64,000 nucleotides of DNA from Eutrigla gurnardus (lineage: Eukaryota > Chordata > Actinopteri > Perciformes > Triglidae): the NCBI GenBank assembly GCA_963514095.1, contig OY741276.1, forward strand, positions 14,500,959 through 14,564,958. Direction: 5' to 3'. The notes under the pieces are model-generated. The model worked only from the letters and a program-made list of their open reading frames with translations. It was not told where the DNA came from and did no database searches. Position numbers and translations under genes: made by a program. This document shows, piece after piece, positions 35,842 through 49,600 of this stretch (position 1 is its first letter; every line of letters begins with the position of its first letter).

Positions 35842-36539
35842 GCAGCATGGCGTCTCTGTCCCCCTGCACCCCTCCCCTCCCCGCACCTCGTCCCATCCAT
35901 AAAGACTGAGAGACTGAATGTTGACGAGGAAATCTCTTGTGGATGTGGTTGGCCTAACACTGCTCTCCCCACTCTTACTGCAGACCATCCCAACATGCTG
36001 AATTCAGGTTCAGATACCTCCTGATGTTGACAACTGCTTTTTTATATTCTGATCTGCATAAAAAAAAAACAGGACCTCAAAAAGCAAGATGTTTTATTTT
36101 AATATAGTGTTTTGCTGCCGTTTTAAACACACGCACATTATTTTCAGAAGTAGTTAAAGCTACCAGGATAAAGCACGATGCTGTTAAGGACTTTGCTTTT
36201 GTTTGAATCTATCCGCCAAACCCATCAGCTGCTTGATAAACCCTCTTAAGACGGTGTATTATCATGAGCCTAGCAGTATGCAAACGTGGAAGTGTTTTGA
36301 AGGTCTTGAAACTGCTTTATTAGTTTGTAAAGTGTATATTTATCTCTGTGTGTAAATATAAAGAATGTATATCTCCCTTGAACTTTGCAAACGCACAAAA
36401 AAAAAAAAAAAAAAAAATCCAACGCACAAAACAAGTAATCCTCACATAAGAGTAGGTTTATTTTGGTTTTCTTTTTAAACTTGATTCAACCCAGGACTTC
36501 ATGTTTGTACTGTGCAATATGTCTGTGTACATATGAAAT

Positions 36540-36545
36540 AATAAA
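36540..36545 (+). terminator. isca1 polyadenylation signal AATAAA
   Basis: First good AATAAA after the stop codon, about 700 nt downstream, followed by GT-rich sequence. Confidence 0.5.
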
Positions 36546-36549
36546 TGGC

Positions 36550-37955
36550 TGAATCCCAGAAATATGAACTTGTACGGATAATGTTTTACGCTTGACTTGA
36601 AGATTGTGGCAGGAGGATCATTACATCAAAACTGAAATGACCCATTTAGAACAGTTGTCATGGTGATGGCTCGGTTTTCGGAACCAGATAGATTATGTGG
36701 AAATGTTGCATCTTGAAGTTCAGCTTTTAAACTGTCGTTGCTTCGTTTCTGTGGACTTTATTGTGTTCAGGTAGAAGCAGACTCAGTTATCTTGAAAGAT
36801 TTCTTTTACAATTTTTCATTAATTTTTTTGTAATCATACAAACTTTGACAGCCAGAGCCATATGTGGACTGCAGAGGATAGATCTAACAGCGGTCCACCC
36901 TCATAGCTGACAGACGGATGGATGCACGCTGCTTTATACTTTTTATAGACATTTTTAGGTTTTTTTTTCTGAGATGAGGGAACCAAAAGAGCAAAAATGC
37001 TGACTAATTTCTGACTTTTCGGACTCATTCCTGCGGCACTAATAAAATTAAAATACACCAGACTCAAAAAGGTTAGATTAAGTTGATGCAACACTGACAA
37101 CAAGATGCTGCCCTTTGACTGTCTACTTGTTAAAGAACAGCTCAAAGAACACAAGATGCATCCACACATTCTAGGTTTGCAGGCTTGGACCAAACAGGGA
37201 CCATGTGAACCTGTGCCAGAACAGTTTCCCCAAGATGGCAAATAAACAATCAGTCACCGCATATATAAAATACATATGCATCCCATATTGCTCTCCTTCC
37301 ACTAGTGAGACCAGAACTACTTTCATGTACTGGAGGCTGGAGAGAACTATTTGATCTAATCATTGGTTACAATTTGTAAGAGTTTGGGAGGGATATAAAA
37401 TATATTAAATAAATAATAGATAAAAATAACACTTTTCATTAATTTGATCTCGAGCAAACATGTTCAAATATGTTTGAAAGCCAGGATAGTTTATCTGCAA
37501 AGAAGGACAGACGTCATCACTGCCCTTGTGTCTCGCTGTGCAATTGACATGTCACTTGCTAAGTGTAATGACAGCTTTGTCATTGTGTGATGTTGGGGAG
37601 ATCAAGCTGTACAGTCACCCCGACCCCCGGCTGCCTCCTTGGTTCCACCGCTTTTATTTTGGTTTGGAGTACCAGTCATTATGATTTCCTGAACTGCATA
37701 TTTAATTTAAAAAAAATCACATAAATGAACAGTTGCAGGCTGTGGGTGTGGTGGGTGGGTTTCAATATTGTGATTGAGACATACCAGCTGAATATTGGCA
37801 AACAGAACCTTTTAAAACTGTTTTTTTTAGCATTGTCTCAGCAATATGCTACATCGTTCAGGTGACATATTTAAACTGTGCACTTGACAGCTATTATCTG
37901 AAAATGGGTCAGACCACACTGATGGCATCATTGACCTTGTTACATGTGAAAGACA
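36550..37955. other. Intergenic isca1-kissr, no gene recognised
   Basis: AT-rich, non-coding. It has ordinary low-complexity tracts only and lacks convincing splice-bounded frames. Confidence 0.5.
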
Positions 37956-37959
37956 TTTC

Positions 37960-38030
37960 ACATAAAGGGCACGTGTAGCTGTGGAGAACATTCAACATCA
38001 AAGCAGCATGGTGTCTCTGTCCCCCTGCAC
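37960..38030 (+). pseudogene. Partial copy of isca1 terminal exon and 3' UTR start
   Basis: 71 bases match 35798-35869 (end of the isca1 coding region plus the first 3' UTR bases). I counted a few substitutions and one 1-base gap. ACATAAAGGGCACGTGT and the final GTCTCTGTCCCCCTGCAC match almost exactly. The copy has lost the stop codon (TGA became AAA), so it is not functional coding sequence. It lies entirely within one exon, so retrocopy and local DNA duplication cannot be told apart. Confidence 0.75.
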
Positions 38031-38552
38031 AAAATATGAAAATATTGAAATAAATGAACTTTTATTTGAACCCTGCTGCAGTCATTTGACAGGGCAGCCA
38101 GTCCTGGATAATTACAGGCAATGATGGAGTTTTAAAAGCTCCCCCCCTCGGTCTATAACTGTGCTTTCATCTCAGACCTGTGGAGAACAGAACGGCATCA
38201 CATCTCTTCCAAACACGGGACTAAACCTTTACAGAGCAGAGAGCAGGACACCACAGGTAAGAGACGCTTCTTCTATGGAAAAATACTTATTTAACATGTG
38301 TTCATATTTAAATTGGCTTTGGCTGATGTCATAATTTCAAATTGGCAGGTATTCATTTAAACAACTTGAATAAAAACAAATATAAATTCTGAACACATTT
38401 AAATATATCAGTTTAAATTAAATTTGATGCTGTAATTCTTTCTTACATGTACATGGTTTTGTAAGAAACAGACACTGCAGTAACATTAGCAGACATTATA
38501 CCAAATACATATACATTCTACATGTAAATATTCCTGGCTTTGATTTGTGAAG

Positions 38553-41500
38553 ATGACTTCAGATGAATCAGCAGCTGATCACGGTCCAGACTGTGGGACC
38601 GTGTGCAACGAGTCCACGGCTCTTGAGGGCCAGGAACCACCGGTGTTGGTCGACGCCTGGCTGGTCCCCACATTCTTCGGGCTCATCATGCTGGTTGGCC
38701 TGGTTGGGAACTCGCTGGTCATCCATGTGGTCACCAAGCACCAACAGATGAAGACCGTCACCAACTTTTATATAGGTAACACTTCTGAATCACACACCAG
38801 CTCTTTTCTTTGGTATTGTTTCAGCTTTGTTCGATTTTTAAAAGTATTCTTCCCTGTCTCTCCTTGGCGTTTTACAACCACCTGTTGATTATTAAGATTG
38901 TGTGTGCATCCTCGAGACAAACAAAATAGGGACTTGGTTGGAAGGAACAAATGACCTTCTATATAGTTAATGTTTTTGTGTGCTTTTTTTTTTTAGTATT
39001 TGCCTAAAAAGGCCTTCAATATTACAATTCTATTTAACAGCATCATTCCCCTCTTTAACCCTAGAACACTAACATTACAGTTAGAAACACCATCACTAAC
39101 GTTGGGTATATTTTACCTGATATACCCCATAAAAAATACTTCATCAAAATATATAAGTACAACAATACATGGCAGATTGAAGTACTCGTCTTTTATTTCC
39201 CCCTATACGTCTCATAAAACAGAAACAAACGTATCATGAGGGGACCCCATAAAAAAGCTCTAAAATCAGTGAAAAATTAGGAACTTGTTACCGAAATAAT
39301 CCTAAAAACAAAAATAATGGAGCTAGGGATTTGTTCTCAGACCACAGCAACACAATGGAAACCACATGACAACAATTGTGTGGGTGAAAATCAGAATGTA
39401 GAATGTAGGTCCGTTCATGCTGTGTTTAAAAACATGTGGAAAACGCCAGTCGTGCTACTTTCATCCTTTTATCAGAGTGGCATTTGTGCTCCTGTTGCAC
39501 CTGCTGTTGCTAAGCAACCGAAACCTGTGCACTGCGATGATCAAGTTGTTATAATAAAGCAGTGGTCCCTATGGTCTAAATGAAACTTAGTCAAAGATAA
39601 CTGGACATCCAGCACTGCTGTTCAGTGTTGAATAGACAGGTTAATGGGTGAGTTTTGAAAGGCAGAAACCTCAGCATCTACAGCTATACCTATTGGTATT
39701 CATACAGTTATTTATGGGGTTTTTCAAATGCATTTCACCTCAACACGTTTTGCATGACATGTCACTGCTCTTGCTCTCTTCCAGTAAACCTGGCTACAAC
39801 GGATATCATGTTTTTGGTCTGCTGCGTGCCGTTCACTGCCACGCTGTACCCACTGCCCAGCTGGATCTTTGGGGAGTTTATGTGCCAACTGGTAAACTAC
39901 CTCCAGCAAGTGAGATACACACACATACACATTCAGACAAACAGGCATGGCATCGCTGGAGATATCACTGGAATAATCTAAAAAATGTTTATTACATTTT
40001 CATTGAATTAGTTTACATCCTTGTCTGTCCAAAATTCATCATTTTATTCTTATCCATCTGGATATTTGTGTGAATTTGGCATATGAATCCTTGAGTTGTG
40101 GCCAAATATGTATTTTGTGATGACTCAGTGACACAATTTTAATCAGGTCAAGCTTGAGTCCAAGTGGATGTTTGCGCTAAATTTGAAGATTTTAAGTTTT
40201 TACGTGTCTTCTCTGCAGCCCTCTTTAACATCATACTATTTGCAGAATAGCTTTGTATGTACAGCAGCAAACCAAATAAAACCACGTTGTTCACACGACA
40301 CCACTTTCTAAGTCATCACATCGGCATTTTATTCATTCTTGTAATCGGTGCAGCATCGTCAGCATACATGTTGACATAGCCAGTTTCCAGTCGTCTTTAA
40401 TTTTTCCCCTATATGTAGATCAGTGTTATGTGTTATTCTCATTCATGCAAACATCCCACACCCTTGGTGAAACAACAACTCTCATCTTTATTGCAAATGC
40501 AACACATAGCTCACATGGGTAGGCTAATGCCAGGTTCCCCCTTAACACTCTCGTTGGCAAATGTTCTGCATGCAGCATCTGCTGATGAGCAAAAATCATG
40601 CAGATTTGCCTCTGATCTGTGGATTATTAGAGACAAAACAAGAAGTGTTAAAATTAAACAAAGCCGTGTGTGTGTGTGTGTGTGTGTGTGTGTTTCAGGT
40701 GACTGCTCAGGCAACATGCATCACTCTATCAGCTATGAGTGTGGACCGATGCTACGTGACTGTCTATCCTCTGCAGTCTCTGCGACACCGAACCCCTCGC
40801 ATGGCTCTGGCCATCTCTGTGTCTATCTGGATAGGTAGCACACGGATAAACACCAAGAACACACTCACAACCTTACACACTTTGGCAATAACACAGTGGG
40901 AACAACGTATTTATATTTACTGCATTAAATGGAAGTCAAAGAACTGATGTGATGAGATGAAATGAAACCTTTTCAGTACGTGACAGAAAGAATGACTAGA
41001 GAGCAGCTGGGGATTCTCCAGCTGCTGTTCACATGGTTGGTTTCTTTGGTTTGAAGCCGGCATCTGTTTGCATTTAGTGAAAACCCCTAATGAACGTCAT
41101 GATCTGGGTCTCATGTCCCCTGTCCTCTCCAGGCTCCCTGCTTCTGTCAATCCCTGTAGCCGTGTACCAGCGTCTGGAGGCGGGTTACTGGTTCGGTCCC
41201 CAGACCTACTGCAGTGAGGTCTTCCCCTCGCCACGCCTCCAGAGAGCCTTCATCATCTACAGCTTCCTGGCCGTCTACCTGCTGCCCCTGCTCACCATCA
41301 CCGCCTGTTACGCTTTCATGCTCAAGCGCATGGGGCAGCCCAGCGTGAATCCCATCGACAGCAGCTACCAAGTAAGACTTAGATATAAAGTCACTTTCTT
41401 ACTGTTCACTCATTAAATCCACAGAGAACAGAACGTGATGGTTGTGATCATTACGAAGCTTCCCTAACTCCAGCTTCAGGCCCAGGCAGAGCGAGCAGCG

Positions 41501-42297
41501 GTGGTGCGGGCGCGAGTCTCCCGGATGGTGGTGGTGATGGTGGCCCTATTCCTCCTCTGCTGGGGGCCCATCCAGATCTGCATCCTCCTGCAAGCTTTTG
41601 GCCTCCGCAGTTACGTTCTGTATAAGGTGAGTTACTCGCTTCATACAGGGCTCAACACATAGATTAATTTTAAAAGTGAAGCGGTTGCAAGGCTGGTGAC
41701 CAGGCATCAGCTTTTTGGTTGCTGAAACTGAAAATACTGCATGGGAGCCATTTTAAATCATTTATTTGAGCAATTAACATACTATGCAGTTATACAGTAT
41801 GTAAGATGCTTTTTTGCAATAATAAATCTAAAGAAAACAATTCCATTTACTTTTTTGGGACAACCGGTAAGGTGTTACCCTTTGGGATGGGCCTACAAAA
41901 ATACTTCACAGAAAATAAGTTTTTACAGTAACATCTGAACAGGTACTTCAAATGTAAATGCAAGGGAAATTACTTAAAAGACGAGGTGTTGATCTACAGT
42001 CAGACATCTGCAGTGACACAGACCGGCCTTTTCATCCAAGTCTCCATTCTGCACCCACAGCTTAAGATTTGGGGTCACTGCATGTCTTACTCCAACTCTT
42101 CTGTCAACCCGCTGGTTTACGCCTTCATGGGTAACAACTTCAGAAAGGCTTTCAAGCACGCCTTTCCCGCCGTCTCTTTGTGGCGCACGAGGGGGAGAGT
42201 CAGGGTGGGAAACAAGGACACGGAGGACGGGGGAGAGATGGATCGCCAGGCACCCAAAGGAGAAACCGAGATGCACTTTCTTTCATCTGGGTCCTAA
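38553..42297 (+). CDS. kissr: Kisspeptin receptor (GPR54 family)
   Basis: Exons 38553-38775, 39785-39909, 40699-40834, 41133-41371, 41474-41626 and 42061-42297 give a 370-residue class A GPCR. A frame opens slightly earlier at a GTG, but ATG 38553 is the plausible start. Features include an N-glycosylation site Asn19 (NES), TM1 with GNSLVIHVV, TM2 with NLATTDIMFLVCCVPFTATL, the DRC motif (132-134) in place of DRY, TM6 CWGP (270-273) and TM7 NPLVY (308-312). The sequence is characteristic of KISS1R/GPR54, which couples to Gq and controls GnRH neurons and puberty. It is located between isca1 and psat1 rather than next to the human KISS1R (19p13) neighbours. That suggests the fish kissr2-type paralogue, but I cannot settle this. 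A possible non-coding exon ends at 38256 (CCACAG followed by GTAAGA). Confidence 0.92.
39059..39640. mobile_element. Possible piggyBac-like element (TTAA-flanked) in kissr intron 1
   Basis: TTAA at 39055-39058 is followed by CCCTAGAACACTAAC, which resembles piggyBac-type termini. A TTAA at 39641-39644 could close it, but the right end (AGTGTTGAATAGACAGG) matches the left poorly. The frame at 39317-39583 has no transposase features. Tentative. Confidence 0.35.
40037..40212 (+). repeat. Dispersed repeat family R1, copy 1
   Basis: GGCATATGAATCCTTGAGTTGTGG, then TTGAGTCCAAGTGGATGTTT and AAATTTGAAGA. It is similar to copies at 46783-46999 (inverted) and 55181-55690. It lies in a kissr intron. Confidence 0.6.
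40667..40693. repeat. (GT)n microsatellite at kissr exon 3 acceptor
   Basis: The GT run ends 5 bases before the TTTCAG acceptor of the exon starting 40699, so it forms part of that splice site's upstream tract. Confidence 0.9.
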
Positions 42298-42386
42298 AGG
42301 TCACGCTGGGCATCGTGCTCATCGTTTATTCATCGTTTGTTCTTGAGATGAGAGCAGTCTGCTCACACTGGTATGTGTGCACGGAT

Positions 42387-42388
<2 letters not shown>

Positions 42389-42469
<81 letters not shown>
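42389..42469. repeat. (CA)n microsatellite
   Basis: About 40 CA units about 90 bp beyond the kissr stop codon, probably in its 3' UTR. Confidence 0.95.
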
Positions 42470-42472
<3 letters not shown>

Positions 42473-43620
42473 GCAATGCCTGTCATGTGATCCATTTCAA
42501 AGAGAGACCAGGAGTCTCTCGTGACTTTCATAAGCTGTTGAATCACAGTTATCTTTGTCACATTTCTCTAATTTAGCTGATGCAATCAGTTTACTGTCTG
42601 TCAAAATGTTTGAGAGCCTGATTTTATCTTATCTTCATTGTCTGAGCTCCTGGACTAAACTGTTTCCTAGTTGAGTTCTTGCAAATCGTTACTTAGGCTC
42701 ATGCTGTACTGGCCTGTCCTGTCCTGTTGCACATGTCCCCTATGGATTTTCTTCAAATACCCAGAGGCTTTGTGCTTTACCCACAACCCCCCACCCGCCC
42801 GCCCACACACCTTTCGCTAAACATAACCGGTATCTTTGCAGAAACAACCTGTAATTTTAATTTTCTGATTGTCCAAATTCCTGCAGTGATCATTGATTGA
42901 TTGTCGATATTGTGAAAGAAAAGCCAAAGGTTATTACGACTGTATTTCAACTTAATTACAGAACATTATATTTTAAATACATTTTCTCTGGCTGATTAAT
43001 CTTTCATCCCTTCATTAGACTTATTTGAATAAATGTATTTCATGAAACAGTCTTTTGTGATGCTACAACAGGCATGTGACACCAGCCAATGGAATAGCTG
43101 CTTGGTAATTAGGGGTTCTTGTGCTGCCTTCAGGTGATGCCTAAAATATAATTTTTTTGAGATTCCAGAGAGTGCACGTGAACGAATACAACTCAATGCA
43201 ATGCAAAATGCACAGAACAAGAACTGGTGGACTCAGGTGCGACTTTATGTCATTGTCTCTGTTTTATTGTTGTGTATTTGTGTGTCAAAAACAATAAAAC
43301 ATGTTAAATTAAGCTGAACATGTCGTGTAGTTATTGCTCTGTTTTCACATAAAACATGTAGCCATAACATCTAGCCGATATCTGCAAAAATACTTACTTA
43401 TCAAACCAATAATCATTAGATTAAAGAAAACCAACAGTGACAGCCTGAGCCCACACACACTTTTTAAATCAGGACAGGACATTTACGTGGGGTGCCTGAA
43501 CGCACCATTCTACACACCGCTGGGTAATTGGGCACGCAGACGAGCTCGAGCCGAAGGGAAACTCGTTCACGTCGCTGAATCAAACGAGGGAGACATCCAC
43601 CGGGAAATCCTTTATTTTTA
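42470..43620. other. kissr 3' UTR / psat1 upstream region
   Basis: No gene recognised. An AATAAA at 43293-43298 could end the kissr transcript. The stretch just before the psat1 start codon (43500-43624) is less AT-rich and probably its promoter and 5' UTR. Confidence 0.4.
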
Positions 43621-43624
43621 CATC

Positions 43625-46600
43625 ATGGAGCAGAAAAAAATCATCAATTTTGGCGCTGGACCTGCAAAACTCCCCCAGTCCGTAAGTTTAGCCTTTTCGC
43701 CTCGCTTGTGTAACAGTGTGAAAAAAAACCTCCCTGCAAAAACCGAGCTAACTTGTTATTTAACCGTAATGAGACAGTTTAAAATCACTCAATGCTTTCT
43801 TCGACGGAGACGTTGAACGACTTTAACGACTGTTGCTTTCAGCCCTCTGCTGCTGCTGCTGCCGAGCACCGAGCCGAGCAGCAGCGGCAGAGGGCTGAAA
43901 ACGGTGCGTTGAGTTGCATCAGCCTCTCATTCATGTGGAAACCTGCTCTTTTGTGCTCCTCGCAGCCTCTAGATGGCACAAAATAACACGGCACTGAATA
44001 ACTCACACGAACACACAACTTCTGCTGGGTCATCCCTACGTTTCAGGAACCTCCCCAGGTCACCTCCTCAAAATTTGCTGGGGAAGTTCTTAAATGTAGA
44101 TATGTTTGTCAGCACCATGCAAAATATGTCCTTTCAATTCCTCACAGTTTCAGAAATAGACAATTGAAAGAAGAGCCATGTGCGAACTTCAGGGACTTCT
44201 AATTGTATAATGGATTGATCTAGGAGGCTATAATTGCAGATATTTACTAAATGGCATCCAGATGTTTCAATTATACCACCAGTTAGCCTCTGGGAAGCTT
44301 ATTTATCACTCTATAGGAAGCTAAAATGGCTTTTTGACCAAAACGAGGTAAAATAAGGTGAAACTATAGGAGGCATCCTGAAAATATGCAACAACTCATA
44401 ATGTTTTCCTCATCTGAGGAGGTGACCTGGGACCCCTAGGTGAGTTGGCGTGGAATCACCCTGCTGCAACTATTAATGCCTTTAGATCAAGGCTCAAACC
44501 CCATCTTTTTTATTTAAGTAAGAGAAATGCCAAGGTTAAAGCGATGCTATTAAAGGTGTTTTTGTGACAGTCATTGAAAAGAAAAGGCTCCTTCTGCTGA
44601 ATTTAGTTACATGCAGGTCTTTGCAGTTGGCTTACTTATTAGTGTTATTGGTACTTTTACTTAAAACACATTATTTCAGGATGTAAATGTTGGACTTTAA
44701 CTCACAAACACAAACTTATGTCAGTTTCCTTCAGTAAAAGGTGCAACAAGATGAAAAAACAAAAACCGTGCATCAACATATTTAAATACAACATATATAT
44801 TTCGTGTGTGTGTTTAGTTCCACAGTACTGCAGTCAGCCCCAGTTTCTGATCTCTAAACAAATCACATTAAATCTACACTCAACACATTTGATTTCATCC
44901 TGTTGTAAACTGCAGGACTTGCTGTGTCATTATTCCACCCTGCTCACTGACGAAGCTCCTCTGGTTTGCCTCTGGTTTGGAATCGACCGATGATGACAGG
45001 CCAGCATCATCTCTGATGCCGTTTTAAGTTTTTAAAGAAATGTCTAATATGTGGGTGCTTGTTGTTGCAGGTGCTGCTTCAAGCTCAGCAGGAGCTCCTC
45101 AACTACAGTGGCATCGGTATTAGTGTTCTCGGTGAGTGCCACTACAGACGAGTTGAGACAAAAACACTCTAATTACTCGTGTTTGATGCATTTTATGGTA
45201 CACATGGTTTCAAATCCATCTTACAAAACAGTCAGGTACTTAGTTAATGCTTCCTCGCTCTCTGGACTCTGCTCTCTGGACTCTGCTCTCTGGATGCGTG
45301 TCGCTGTAACAAACGTGAGATTAAATTGAAATGTTTTTGGTTCTGTTCAACCCAGAGATGAGCCACCGATCAGCAGACTTCAACAAAATCCTCAACAAGA
45401 CGGAAAGTCTCATGCGGGAGTTGCTGTGAGTGCTGCTTTTGTCTTCCCTTCCCTTCCTCCGTACTGTACCACATCGCTGCAATTCAAACTACCATGTTCA
45501 TTTATATTTTCTTACCTTTATTTGTTGTTAATACACGTTATTGAGACCATCGTACCCAGGAGTTCTGTGGTTGACTTGTTTTTATTTCAAAGTCACTGTG
45601 GACCTTGGGGAAAATGGGCATAAATAAATCCTAGTAAAATATAATTAATGGGTTAAGTAGGATGATGACATATGCCATACAGTATTAGGGTTGGGTCGTG
45701 CTGATGTAGTGTTTGTATTTCAAGAAGGTGTGTTTGTCCAAGTAGTTATCAACGATAGTCATCAAGAAGAGCTGAGGCTCGTTATACTGGTTTTATGAAT
45801 TCAACTGCTGTGTCAAGACTTAACGTTTGGATTTAATGCAGCCTTTAACCAAACAAGTTATTGTGTTACACTCAGTCATAAAAGTGAGTTACAGGTAAGC
45901 ATGTAGTGCTAGACAGACAGGACATTCAACATGGCACACTAATAAAATGATCATACTAGTAAAAATACACAAAATAGCATGTATACCTTAAAGTGTCAAA
46001 AGCTTAATTTTAAGAATAAATCTAAGCTTCACATTAAAAGCGTTTATCTGACAAAACACGAGTTGACTTTTATTATGAAATCATCACAGGAAATGTAATG
46101 TGTTTAACTGTATTTGCTATTTCTGCTTGTAAACAGGTCGTTGGTAACCGTTCAGTTCACCTGAAAGCTGTGGAGAATTATAGTATCTCTTCCACTGTTG
46201 TAGATATTGTGCAAACTGTGTCTCTGTGTTTGGTCTTGGCAGAAACATCCCGGACAACTACAAGGTGATGTTCCTGCAGGGCGGCGGGTCCGGACAGTTT
46301 AGCGCCGTTCCACTCAACCTGATTGGCCTTAAAGAGGACAGGTGCGCTGATTACCTGGTGACCGGCACGTGGTCAGAAAAGGCAGCGAAGGAGGCGGCGA
46401 AATACGGCAAAGTCAACGTGGTCCACCCGAAGCAGGACAGTTACACCAGTAAGTCTGTGTGCAGTCAGAAGCGCAACAGTAATGGTCTTTTTTTTTTTGT
46501 ATGTAATTCTGCATTTCTTCTTAATAGCAAGCATGTATTCGTGATGAGTTTTAGTCCCAGAATGGAAGTTTTGTAACTGTTTGAAAAATGTCAATACCGA

Positions 46601-49600
46601 TACCAAAGCGATACTTTTTTACTTTTTTTTCCCAATACTTCGAAATAATATAATATAAAGTCTGTCATTGTGAATAACATTACTTCATTGCGAAACCAAT
46701 GTGTTGGCAACATCAGAAGAAGTGAATGAAACTAACCTAATTTTCTAGGATGACACGATTAATTTCTAATCTACCTCTCTGCTGGCGACGGCTATTATGT
46801 TTTGGAACATTCCTGTGAATACTATATTTCAGGACCACCTTGAGGGAATTTCTTAAAATTTGGCCCATTTGGACTCAGTTACTAGGAGGTCGAAGGTCCT
46901 CACAAAACACATTTTGGGCCTTAAGAATTCACATGCTAATGACTTAATTTCCATTCAAATATCTAACAGAGTAAAACGATGAAGTGATGACATTTTGGAC
47001 AGACATGGATGCAAACTGCAACATGGTCGGTTAGCAGGAGGCATACAACCGCAAGTTACTAATTCTAAAATTTGAAAGTTCAAGTTAATTAACACATCAA
47101 AGAATAGTTTCCGCTCTTATGAGCTGGTCATTGTCATTCAGGCTGCATTAGGACAGTCTGTGGAGGAAGCCTGGCTGTGGGCCCAGGCTGTTGCGCAATA
47201 AACAATAGACTGCCAATGAAAGACTCTGCTATGCAAGCAGCCTTTTCCACATGGTTGAGCCCAGTCGGGGGTTTTTAAGTGGTGTTCTTTTTCCATCGTA
47301 TTGTTTGGAGGCAGTTTTACAGTGTGTTGGAATTACATGTGAAAGTAATTTCATTTAACGCATGTGAATTGAAAGATACATAGTAAAAAAATCTAAATAT
47401 GTTGTACTTTGTGTCCTCGGACACGTTGGTTTCTAATAAAGAACTTTGTCCATCACCACAGACAAAAAGTATACTGTTAATCTGGATCTTGCCATGTTTG
47501 CCCTGACAAAAAGACACTTTTTCAAGTGTTTATCTGTGGCACTTTGACTCCATATAGTCCAATCATATCGGAGAGAAGACAGACATCTCTACGGCCGATA
47601 TCTCCTCGACAACTCGCACCTTACTATGTAGTTGTTGTTGTTGTTCCCTCCAGAAATCCCCGACCCCAGCAGCTGGACCCTGAACCCCTCAGCCTCCTAC
47701 GTGTACTACTGCTGCAACGAGACGGTCCACGGCGTCGAGTACAACTTCACACCCGAAACAAATGGGGTGATCCTTGTTAGCGACATGTCCTCCAACTTCC
47801 TGTCCCGACCCGTGGATGTGTCCAAGGTGAGCAGTGATGCTGAATGAAATATTCAACTCTTTTGCTTCTGGGTTTTCCCAAATGTCCACATCGATTGTGT
47901 CAAAGCCTCAGGAAATTTGGCCCATGTAAAAGTCAAAACACCCAAGAAAGTGAGGTTTCATATTTCAACGTGTCCTCTTGCATTGTGAAGTTTGGGCTGA
48001 TTTTCGCCGGAGCTCAGAAGAACGTGGGCTGTGCCGGCGTAACTGTGGTCATTGTGCGAGAGGACCTGCTGGGCCACGCTCTGAAAGAGTGTCCCATTGT
48101 CCTGGATTACAAGGTGCAGGCTGAAATGAACTCCCTCTACAACACACCGCCGTGTTTCAGGTACAGATTCTGCTTTTTCATTGTATATTCCTTATTTCTA
48201 CGCGTCTCTGGGGGATTTTTCACATGATACGCTTTCAAAGGTTAAATTCTGCATTTTGGCAAATGTATTTATTTACTTTATGCTGAGAGTTGGATGAGAA
48301 ATATGAATAGCAAACCCGTCAGATGTCATGTTATGGCTGATTGGTGTAGTACTATGTAATTATAGTTATCTTCACATTGTCAGCAATATTTTTTGTTGTT
48401 GCCTGCAGTACTTTCTGCATGTGGCAGTTTCAACTGTGTTGACCTAGCCTGGATTATGACTTTAACTTACTTGTGTCATATTATCATAGTAGCTCTGGAT
48501 CTGCTCAGCAGCAATCTATCTGTGTAAAAAGTGAACAACCGAGGGTTAAACCTGAAGTGACCTCGCTAATCCCACATCCTCCTTCGTTTTACACGGCCCA
48601 GGACCCTGTAAAAACCCTGTTTTTATGTTTAGTTATTTGGGATGGAGAAAACAAACTAAACTGCCTTATATGTAGCATACAGACAGACATGAGGATAGTC
48701 GCCATTTTCTCAACTAACTCTCAACAATACGGCAAAATAAGTGCAGTTCCCAAAACGTCAAACTATTCCTTTTCAGGATATTTAAAAACATTTCCCAATC
48801 ATCAGCATTGAGAAATAATTTCTAACTTGATTTTGTCGGTTCAGCATCTACATCATGGGTCTGGTTCTTGAGTGGATTAAGAACAACGGCGGCAGTGCTG
48901 CCATGGAGACGCTCAACAAGCAGAAGTCCTCCATGATTTATGACATCATCAACGCCTCTAATGGTTTCTATGAGTAAGTAACGCAAATACACTTACTGTA
49001 CCTTTAAGTCGCCTTCAAAATAAGAGGTGTCTTTTTTATAACCAAAGGGAAAATACAAACAAATACCGTAGAACTTTAGAAAAACCTAAGTAATATGCAT
49101 ACATGCAAATAACAAATGACTCGTTTGACATATTTTATTCTGGTCCAGGTCTTTTGACTCGGTTTTAAACTTAATTTGAATTTGATAGGCTACTTGTCCA
49201 AACTGAAGGGGAAAAATGCACTTCTATGTTCTTACCTGTAGCACTTTGATCATAGCACTGTTGTATAAGGCTGCAGCTACTTCTTTACTCAGATGAGGAC
49301 CTAACACTTGTTTCTATTTTATTTTTTTACTTTACTTTTTTATTTTTTACTTTATTGGCAATGATATGTTGTGGTTTCTTGCTTTCGAAAAATGTAGTTA
49401 TTGTAAGTCAAAAGCATCTGCTAAATGCCCTAAATGTAAACTAAAAGCCAGTGAGTATGGAAACACCATGAACAACTGAAACGATGGAACTGGAAACCAC
49501 TTACCCGCTGTGTCCACCTGTCCAGGTGTCCCGTAGACGTGACTTGTCGAAGCCGCATGAATGTGCCATTCCATGTGGGGAAGAACGGGGGAGATGAAGC

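Noticed and set aside
39317..39583. 88-codon frame as a transposase in the possible piggyBac-like element
   Set aside because: No catalytic motif or similarity to transposases as I know them. Length and composition fit chance.
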